From: Treponema sp.
GTDB taxonomy: Bacteria > Spirochaetota > Spirochaetia > Treponematales > Treponemataceae
Reading direction: 5' to 3'
DNA: 5,363 nucleotides
NCBI GenBank assembly: GCA_012513125.1
Contig: JAAZCS010000225.1
Span: 1-5,363 of the forward strand
The position numbers and the translations under genes are program-made. This document shows positions 1-5,363 of the stretch, piece after piece (within the stretch, counting starts at the first letter, position 1; every line of letters starts with the position of its first letter). The notes beneath the pieces are model-generated. The model made no database searches. It saw only the letters and a program-made list of their open reading frames with translations, and was not told the origin of the DNA.

Positions 1-976
1 AATCCATATGACTTGTTTGCTTTCTTGAAAGATGAACTTCATTTTGCATTTTATGTTCACCATTTTTCACTATCATTTTTCGCTCCATCTTCCAAACAGG
101 TGTGTCGGGATGAGAATCACCTTTTTCTACGTACTTTAACCATTCTTCTGGTTCAGGAACTTCAAAATGCATTTTTTCTTTTGTAACTGGATGAACAAAA
201 TCCAAAGTTCTTGCGTGAAGTGCAAGACGATGAAATGGATCTGTTGACGCTCGATAATTTTCATCTCCTGCCAATGGATAATTTTTTGAAGCAAGATGTG
301 CTCTAATCTGATTTTTTCTGCCTGTATCTAGTGAAAGTTCAAAAAGAGAGTGAGTTCTTCCACGAAAGAGAATTTTATAATGAGTTCTAGCCGAAATCAA
401 TTTATTCTCTCTTGCATTATTTGCCGAATCTGAAGTATTTCTGACAGTTTTTGGAACATATCCAACATGATGTGCATTCTGTGTAAGTGGGTCATCAATC
501 ATTCCGCTTTCAGGAAGAGCACCTTCTTTGTAATGTGGATTTTCTGCAACAGCATGATACAATCTTTCTGTGACCATTGTATGCCATGTATTCATTATTT
601 TTTGCTGAATAGGCTCGTTCAATGCAAACATCATAACTCCGCTAGTATCCCGATCTAGACGATGAACTACGAAAGGTTTATGAGAAGATGTCCAAGTTCC
701 ATTTTTCCTCATTAATTCTTCTAAAACACATAAAGCTGTTCTAGCTCTGCTTCCAGGATACGGAACAGATAAAAGACCATCCGGTTTATAAATTACTGCA
801 ATATCTTTATCTTCAAAAAGAATCTCTATTTTTTCACGACCATAATCTGCTTTGTGTTCTCTTTTATATTGAGTACTAGCTTTTACATGGTGAAAAGTTT
901 CTTGAGTTCTTTGATTCTTTTCCTTTTTAAAATTATCAGTTTTCTCATTAAATGATGAACTTTTTTCTATACACAT
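1..976 (-). CDS. RluA-family pseudouridine synthase (C-terminus beyond window)
   Basis: This gene encodes an RNA uridine-to-pseudouridine isomerase of the RluA/RluC/RluD/TruC family, acting in the cytoplasm on rRNA or tRNA; the target cannot be told from sequence. Reading from ATG 976, 325 codons are open to the window edge. Residues 1-45 are a charged, low-complexity N-terminal stretch with no recognisable S4 domain. The catalytic domain starts near residue 47 (EILFEDKDIAVIYKPDGLL). HRLDRDTSG lies at 105-113, with the catalytic Asp at D108. The family tyrosine is Y140 (ERLYHAV), and DTGRKNQIRAH begins at 217, with Asn where many members have His. RLALHA and HPVTKE follow. The domain should end near residue 280, but the frame continues at least 45 residues, which is longer than usual. 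The start is firm: a TAA lies in frame four codons upstream, and AAGGA sits 6 bases before the ATG. It lies 63 bases downstream of the AAA gene on the same strand, possibly co-transcribed. Confidence 0.93.
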   Translation of the reverse strand, partial: MCIEKSSSFNEKTDNFKKEKNQRTQETFHHVKASTQYKREHKADYGREKIEILFEDKDIAVIYKPDGLLSVPYPGSRARTALCVLEELMRKNGTWTSSHKPFVVHRLDRDTSGVMMFALNEPIQQKIMNTWHTMVTERLYHAVAENPHYKEGALPESGMIDDPLTQNAHHVGYVPKTVRNTSDSANNARENKLISARTHYKILFRGRTHSLFELSLDTGRKNQIRAHLASKNYPLAGDENYRASTDPFHRLALHARTLDFVHPVTKEKMHFEVPEPEEWLKYVEKGDSHPDTPVWKMERKMIVKNGEHKMQNEVHLSRKQTSHMD

Positions 977-982
977 ATATTT

Positions 983-987
983 TCCTT
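983..987 (-). promoter_or_regulatory. Ribosome binding site of the pseudouridine synthase gene
   Basis: On the minus strand AAGGA lies 6 bases before the ATG at 976. It is a clear Shine-Dalgarno core and, with the in-frame TAA just upstream at 988-986, fixes the start of the synthase gene. Confidence 0.75.
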
Positions 988-1039
988 ATAAACTCTTTTT
1001 ATAAATCAATTTCTGAATATAGCATTAACAAAGATTTTT

Positions 1040-2188
1040 TTAAACAAATACTTTTAGAGATTCTTTTATATCATCGATAGATATCAATTCTTTATTTTTT
1101 TGTGAACAAATCATTGAAGCTTTATTAATTACAGATTCAATTTGAGCACAACTGAACGAGTCAAACATTTTAGCCAAAGTTTCAGGAGTAAGATCAGATT
1201 CAACATTTTTTCCAATCATATATTTTTTTACAAGCAAAATTCTATCTTTATAGTCTGGATAAGGAACAATATAGTTTGCATCAAACCGTCCAGGTCTAAT
1301 CAGTGCTTCATCTAATGCTTTACGACTATTTGTTGCCGCCACAACAAGAACTCCATCGTTTACAGTAAATCCGTCAAGCTCATTTAGCAACGCTGTTACA
1401 ATTCTCGTGTTCTCTGTTTCAATTGCAGAACCATTATAATTTCGTTTTGTTCCAATTCCATCAAACTCATCTATAAAAACAATACAAGGTGCATTTCGTC
1501 TAGCTTTCTTAAACAGCATCTTCACTTTTAATGGGCCAATTGACATAAACATACTTTCAAAATCAGTCGCCTTTGTTGGAATAAAATTAATTTTTGCTTC
1601 ATTTGCCAATGCTCTAGCAAACATTGTCTTTCCGTTTCCAGGTGCCCCTTCCATTAAAATTCCCTTTGGAACACGGATTCCTTTTTTTTGATAATAAGAC
1701 GGATTTTTCATCATTTGTGCAATTTGTAACATTGAATTCTTTAAATCATCCATTCCAACAATATCATCGAATTTCGTATTTGTTTTTCTAACAATTTTAA
1801 ACGTATTTGGACTAATAAATTTCTTTATAACAAAAATTATTATTACAACAAAAAAAGCATAAAAAACAATATCAAAAATCATGCTTAATACATCAGAAAA
1901 ATTCGATTTATTTTCAATTTTCGCCCCAGATAGGAGAATACGTTCAATCAAGTCTGGATTATTTGGATTTTGTGTTGAAAATGACTTTTTATCTACAGTA
2001 TTTAATTCAAACATTATATCTTTATCAGAGATTTTTACGTTTGATATCTTTTTATCATTCAGATTTTCAAGAAAGTTTGAATAAGAGACTACTTCCGGTT
2101 TTACAGAAAAATAATCATAACAAAGATATCCAGCCACAATCAACAAACTGGCAATCAATAATATTTTTAGTGTGTTCTGCTTCTTCAT
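1040..2188 (-). CDS. FtsH-like membrane AAA+ ATPase lacking the peptidase domain
   Basis: The 382-residue product is a membrane-anchored AAA+ ATPase of the FtsH branch. Seen in order: a short basic N-terminus; membrane segment 1 (about 8-24); an external domain (about 27-103) whose VSYSNFLENL resembles the FtsH extracellular domain; membrane segment 2 (about 104-123); a short linker; and the AAA module from FDDIVG (140). Walker A is GAPGNGKT (181-188; FtsH usually GPPGTGKT). The pore loop is F214-M-S where FtsH has F-V-G. Walker B is CIVFIDE (235-241), sensor 1 is N287, and the arginine-finger region RPGRFD carries R298 and R301. The lid helices end at residue 382. FtsH normally runs to about 600-650 residues with an HEXXH zinc protease; none follows here, and the next gene is unrelated, so this is not a simple split gene. 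The ATPase residues look intact, so I infer an unfoldase, dislocase or assembly factor rather than a protease. A TAA two codons upstream bounds the start; no convincing Shine-Dalgarno is seen. Confidence 0.93.
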   Translation of the reverse strand: MKKQNTLKILLIASLLIVAGYLCYDYFSVKPEVVSYSNFLENLNDKKISNVKISDKDIMFELNTVDKKSFSTQNPNNPDLIERILLSGAKIENKSNFSDVLSMIFDIVFYAFFVVIIIFVIKKFISPNTFKIVRKTNTKFDDIVGMDDLKNSMLQIAQMMKNPSYYQKKGIRVPKGILMEGAPGNGKTMFARALANEAKINFIPTKATDFESMFMSIGPLKVKMLFKKARRNAPCIVFIDEFDGIGTKRNYNGSAIETENTRIVTALLNELDGFTVNDGVLVVAATNSRKALDEALIRPGRFDANYIVPYPDYKDRILLVKKYMIGKNVESDLTPETLAKMFDSFSCAQIESVINKASMICSQKNKELISIDDIKESLKVFV

Positions 2189-2279
2189 GCTTTAAAACTA
2201 ACAAAACTTCAGCAGTGAATCAATGTTTTTCAAAACTATATTTTATTGTTTTTTCATATTTAAATGTTATGATGAAATT
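2189..2279. promoter_or_regulatory. Divergent intergenic control region
   Basis: These 91 AT-rich bases separate the AAA gene (minus) from the ABC exporter operon (plus), so both promoters must lie here or within the coding ends. Besides the plus-strand promoter listed separately, the minus strand offers two overlapping -10-like hexamers, TAAAAT (2245-2240) and TATAGT (2240-2235). Neither has a convincing -35. AAAACT occurs three times (2194, 2203, 2232), and an 8-base palindrome ATTTAAAT lies at 2258-2265. An operator is possible but not demonstrated. Confidence 0.5.
2246..2273 (+). promoter_or_regulatory. Candidate extended -10 promoter for the ABC exporter operon
   Basis: TGtTATGAT at 2265-2273 matches an extended -10 element (TGnTATAAT) with one mismatch. 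A weak -35, TTGTTT (2246-2251), lies 16 bases upstream of the hexamer. Transcription would begin about 7 bases after the hexamer, at or next to the A of ATG 2280. That supports the 2280 start over 2223 and suggests a leaderless mRNA. The call rests on motif matching in AT-rich DNA, where such matches arise by chance. Confidence 0.35.
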
Positions 2280-4211
2280 ATGTTGAAATCAGAGAAAAAA
2301 ACTGACCCTTTAGTTCATGAATACGGCTTATTCAGCAATATTGTATATATAATCAAAAAGATTTTGAAATATAAAAAATCACTTCTTGTATTGATTCTTA
2401 TTGCGTCAATTTCTTCTAGTGCAATGAAATACATTTGGACATTCATTGGAAAATACATAATTGATCTTATTCAAAGAAGCATTGAAACAAATACAAACGG
2501 CTTAAATCCTCTTCTAAAATTAATCACGCTCACATCATTAGTAGAACTCCTCGCAATTGCAGTAAACAGTCAGGTTTCAAACAAGCAATGGTACAGATGT
2601 ATTTACGTCAGAATGATGATTATTAAGGAAAGAATTGCGAAGGCATTAACACTGAACTATCAGCAACTTGAAAGTTCCGACACGCTTGATTTAATGCAAA
2701 AAGCGATGAATGCAACTAATAACGAAAGTGACGGTGTTGAAGGGATGATTCACTCCATATCAGACGAATTGATTTCGCTTACAAGCGTTTTAGTTGGAAT
2801 TGGAATCATCATTACACTAAACCCTCTTCTGATACTTGTAATTTTTGTATTAATTACCATCCAGTTTCTCTTTATGAATTACATTCAAAAAAAAGATAAA
2901 ATTGAAACTTGGGATAAATTAGCCCCTTTCTGGCGAAAAATCTATTATGTTGAACAAAAAACACAGGATTTCTCATATGGAAAAGATATTAGACTTTACA
3001 ACATGAATAGCTGGCTTAAAAATAAACAACAGGATTTATATAAAACTAAGCATGAACACATAGTTAAATCAAAAAACTACTGGATTGCAAATAGCACTTT
3101 TGCATTATTTATAAACCTTATCCGTTCTGCAATAATTTATTCATGGTTAATTTATTCAGTAATTGAAAAAGGAATGTCCATAGGAAATGTTCTTTTATAT
3201 ATTGGTTCTATTGAAACATTTTCATCAAGTTTGCTAGATTTTTTCTGGAAGATTTCTCAATTCAAAAAACAGTCATTGCAAGTTGATGATTTCCGTTCTT
3301 TTATGGATTTAGAAAATCTTGAAAATAAAGATGCAATACCGCTACCAAAATTTGATAAATGGACTTTTACTTTTGAAAATGTTTCGTTCAAATATCCAAA
3401 CCAAGAAAACTATTCGTTGAAAAACATAAATCTCACAATTCCATCAGGAGAAAAACTCGCAATTGTCGGACTAAATGGAGCTGGAAAGACAACATTCGTA
3501 AAACTTTTACTTCGATTGTATGATGTTACTGAAGGAAGAATTTTATTAAACGGCGTAGATGTCAAAGAATATAAAAAAGATGATTATTTCAAGATATTCT
3601 CACCGATATTTCAGGATGTTCAGATTTTTGCATTCCCATTATGCGAGAACGTATCTATGTCTGAACCAGAAAAAACTGATTCAAAACTTGCCGAAGACTA
3701 TTTACGAAGTGCAGGACTTGGTGAAAAAATTGATTCACTACCAAAAGGTGTACATACAGAACTTCTAAAAGTAATAGAAGAAGATGGAATAGATTTATCA
3801 GGAGGTGAAAAACAAAAACTTGCACTAGCACGCGCCCTTTACAAAAATGCTCCAATTGTAGTTCTTGACGAGCCAACTGCCGCCCTTGATGCATTGGCAG
3901 AATATCATTTATATCAGAATTTCAACAAAATGATAGGAGAAAAATCGGCAGTATACATTTCACATAGACTGTCTTCAACAAGATTTTGCGATAAAGTTGC
4001 AATGTTCATGAACGGAAATCTTGTTGAATATGGCACACATGAAAGTTTACTTCAAAAAAATGGTGAATATGCACACATGTTCGAAGTTCAGGCTCAATAT
4101 TATAAAGACGGAAAAAATGCACTTGGAGAAGAAATTACTGACAGCACAACTGCAGAAAACATTTCCAAACTAGACCAGATTATTTCAGAAGGTGATAAAA
4201 ATGAACAATAA
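2280..4211 (+). CDS. ABC exporter half-transporter (fused permease and ATPase), first of pair
   Basis: From ATG 2280 this encodes 643 residues, the usual length for a type IV exporter half-transporter with membrane domain then ATPase. About six membrane segments are seen, near residues 34-53, 82-97, 165-179, 182-199, 275-293 and 301-320. KDIRLY (235-240) lies in the cytoplasmic extension between segments 4 and 5. The ATPase has an A-loop Tyr (about 372), Walker A GLNGAGKT (397-404), Q-loop Q445, LSGGE (506-510), Walker B VVLDE with D530 and catalytic E531, the D-loop AALD, and switch H562. It therefore looks fully catalytic. The charged tail after about residue 610 is poorly conserved-looking. 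An in-frame ATG at 2223 would add 19 residues; I prefer 2280 because those residues are unlike the family N-terminus and a promoter -10 overlaps that stretch. The gene overlaps the next by 11 bases, which fits a heterodimer. The substrate (lipid, peptide or drug) cannot be told. Confidence 0.93.
   Translation: MLKSEKKTDPLVHEYGLFSNIVYIIKKILKYKKSLLVLILIASISSSAMKYIWTFIGKYIIDLIQRSIETNTNGLNPLLKLITLTSLVELLAIAVNSQVSNKQWYRCIYVRMMIIKERIAKALTLNYQQLESSDTLDLMQKAMNATNNESDGVEGMIHSISDELISLTSVLVGIGIIITLNPLLILVIFVLITIQFLFMNYIQKKDKIETWDKLAPFWRKIYYVEQKTQDFSYGKDIRLYNMNSWLKNKQQDLYKTKHEHIVKSKNYWIANSTFALFINLIRSAIIYSWLIYSVIEKGMSIGNVLLYIGSIETFSSSLLDFFWKISQFKKQSLQVDDFRSFMDLENLENKDAIPLPKFDKWTFTFENVSFKYPNQENYSLKNINLTIPSGEKLAIVGLNGAGKTTFVKLLLRLYDVTEGRILLNGVDVKEYKKDDYFKIFSPIFQDVQIFAFPLCENVSMSEPEKTDSKLAEDYLRSAGLGEKIDSLPKGVHTELLKVIEEDGIDLSGGEKQKLALARALYKNAPIVVLDEPTAALDALAEYHLYQNFNKMIGEKSAVYISHRLSSTRFCDKVAMFMNGNLVEYGTHESLLQKNGEYAHMFEVQAQYYKDGKNALGEEITDSTTAENISKLDQIISEGDKNEQ
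4189..4196 (+). promoter_or_regulatory. Ribosome binding site of the second ABC gene
   Basis: AAGGTGAT, four bases before ATG 4201, contains AGGTGAT, which matches the 3' side of the AGGAGGTGATC anti-Shine-Dalgarno complement. It lies inside the end of the first ABC gene and decides the start of the second. Confidence 0.7.
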
Positions 4212-5363
4212 GAAACAAACATCTTCAATTCATGTCGTACTTAAAACACTTCAATATATTTTTCCAGCTGCTTGGAAATTTAGAAAAAGCTATTTCTTTC
4301 TTTTTTCTTTTCAGACATTTATTGTTGCTCTACAACCTTTTGTTGATATTTTTTTTATTCCATTAATTATTACAGAACTAACAAAAGGTTCATCTGCTAA
4401 TTTCAAATATACACTTACTCTGGCAAGTATAATGATTCTTGGCAATCTGATACTGAATTATTTAGCAAGCGTATTAGACATCTCTCTTCAAAAATATGAT
4501 GATACATTCCAAAACTGGGCATCTCTCACTTGTTCTGAAAAATGTATGGACATGGATTTTTATTTAACTGAAGACAAGAATGCTCTTGATCAGATAGAAA
4601 AGGCAAGACAAGGAATGCAATGGTATTCGGGTGGAGTTCATGGAATCACAAAAACATTCTTTTCAATTATTTCAAACTTTATAAAACTCATTGGTGTTAT
4701 TTTTGTTATTGCAAGTAAAGCACCACTTTTACTTATCGTTACAATTATTATAATTCTTCTTTCAGCTGGAATTCAGCAATATCTTAATAAAATTGAATTT
4801 GCGTCATATAAAAATATGTCTTCTGTGAACAGAATTTTTTGGTATTTTCTTTTTAATATTTCAGACTTCCAATATGCAAAAGACATTCGGCTTTATGGTT
4901 CCACTGGAATGATGGTAAATAAAACTCTTCAAGCCATCAATAAAATGTTAGATATTTGGAGAACTCTTGCCAGAAAACAGAATTTACCTTATCACTTGCT
5001 TGGCATTATCAGTGTAATAAGAGATTTTCTAACATATTTCTATTTAGGTTTTTTAACGCTAACAAAAGTTATCAGTATTGGTGTATTTCAACAACTTTTA
5101 ACTTCTGCTTCTGTTGTTCATTTCTCTTTGCAAGGCATTATCAAAGGAGTACAAGAGATTGTACAAAAAAGTAGCTATGCATATGAATTTGTTAAATTTA
5201 TGGAATATCCAAGTGCAATGGTCAAAGGAACAATGAAACCAGAATCAAAAATCAATTCAATTGAATTCAAGCATGTTTCTTTTAGTTATCCTGGTTCTGA
5301 AAAAAAAGTTTTAAAAGATATTTCGCTAAAAATCACAGAAGGAGAACATCTTTCAATTGTAGG
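4201..5363 (+). CDS. ABC exporter half-transporter, second of pair (3' end beyond window)
   Basis: The 387 codons in view cover the whole membrane domain and the first part of the ATPase of a second exporter subunit. Membrane segments lie near residues 31-57, 70-92, 153-170, 173-190 and 263-287, with a less clear one near 290-310. KDIRLY (227-232) stands at the position matching the first subunit, and the sequence before it (SDFQYA) aligns with QDFSYG there. The ATPase begins near 351 with SIEFKHVSFSYPG (A-loop Tyr 363). The window ends at GEHLSIV, directly before the expected Walker A. Whether this half keeps all catalytic residues or is the degenerate partner of an asymmetric pair cannot be seen. 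The ATG overlaps the preceding stop by 11 bases and has its own Shine-Dalgarno, so the two genes are co-transcribed and probably translationally coupled. Both the overlap and the shared layout point to one heterodimeric transporter in the cytoplasmic membrane. Confidence 0.93.
   Translation, partial: MNNKKQTSSIHVVLKTLQYIFPAAWKFRKSYFFLFSFQTFIVALQPFVDIFFIPLIITELTKGSSANFKYTLTLASIMILGNLILNYLASVLDISLQKYDDTFQNWASLTCSEKCMDMDFYLTEDKNALDQIEKARQGMQWYSGGVHGITKTFFSIISNFIKLIGVIFVIASKAPLLLIVTIIIILLSAGIQQYLNKIEFASYKNMSSVNRIFWYFLFNISDFQYAKDIRLYGSTGMMVNKTLQAINKMLDIWRTLARKQNLPYHLLGIISVIRDFLTYFYLGFLTLTKVISIGVFQQLLTSASVVHFSLQGIIKGVQEIVQKSSYAYEFVKFMEYPSAMVKGTMKPESKINSIEFKHVSFSYPGSEKKVLKDISLKITEGEHLSIV

Noticed and set aside
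467..658. Small plus-strand open frame opposite the pseudouridine synthase
   Set aside because: It lies antisense to the conserved catalytic core, has no ribosome binding site and encodes nothing recognisable.
977..1039. Remnant of an M41 protease domain, or a frameshift, downstream of the AAA gene
   Set aside because: The gap is only 63 bases, is AT-rich, and the next gene has a clear ribosome binding site and an intact unrelated product.
977..1039. Terminator or separate promoter between the AAA gene and the pseudouridine synthase
   Set aside because: No stem-loop with a T-run is visible on the minus strand. TATAAA-like hexamers exist, including TTATAAA repeated at 986 and 999, but none has a matching -35.
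2223..2279. Upstream ATG at 2223 as the start of the first ABC gene
   Set aside because: The extra 19 residues are Phe/Cys-rich and unlike the family N-terminus, they overlap the best promoter -10, and no ribosome binding site precedes 2223. It is kept as an alternative only.
1881..2286. Two plus-strand open frames opposite the N-terminal half of the AAA gene
   Set aside because: They overlap each other and the well-supported FtsH-like frame, and their products are compositionally odd. They are shadows.
3559..3894. Open frames on both strands inside the ATPase part of the first ABC gene
   Set aside because: The main frame here carries the Q-loop, signature and Walker B. The alternatives are Leu/Val/Gln-rich or Lys/Ile-rich shadows.
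4956..5174. Plus-strand open frame within the second ABC gene
   Set aside because: It is out of frame with a continuous, well-supported membrane domain and has no ribosome binding site.
2189..5363. Bacteriocin or RiPP export system
   Set aside because: No precursor peptide, modifying enzyme or C39 peptidase domain is in view; the transporter architecture alone does not specify a cargo.

Overview
This is an AT-rich bacterial window, packed with genes. It holds four protein-coding genes in two divergent blocks around a short intergenic region at 2189-2279. Two of the genes run off the window ends. The strong A/T codon bias and heavy AGA arginine use fit a low-GC, probably host-associated anaerobe such as a Treponema-like spirochaete or a Clostridia-type Firmicute. 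That placement is only an impression, because nothing here is a taxonomic marker.

Left block (minus strand, read right to left). First comes an FtsH-like membrane AAA+ ATPase (2188 to 1040). It has the FtsH layout of two membrane segments, a small external domain and an AAA module, but it stops straight after the AAA lid with no zinc-metalloprotease domain. After a 63-base gap without a visible terminator follows an RluA-family pseudouridine synthase (976 to beyond base 1). Its N-terminus, catalytic motif and conserved core are all present. It also has a C-terminal extension that leaves the window.

Right block (plus strand). Two ABC exporter half-transporter genes overlap by 11 bases: a complete one at 2280-4211 (alternative start 2223) and a second from 4201 that is cut off just before its Walker A motif. 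They share a layout and a KDIRLY motif in the cytoplasmic part of the membrane domain. They very probably form a heterodimeric type IV exporter of unknown substrate.

The most interesting object is the protease-less FtsH-like ATPase, with its altered pore loop and Walker A, divergent from the exporter pair. A functional link between the two blocks is only a hypothesis. The intergenic region has a good extended -10 promoter candidate for the exporter operon, placed so that the mRNA could be leaderless. No RNA genes, mobile elements, CRISPR arrays or toxin/peptide precursor genes were seen, and no gene-free stretch exceeds 100 bases.
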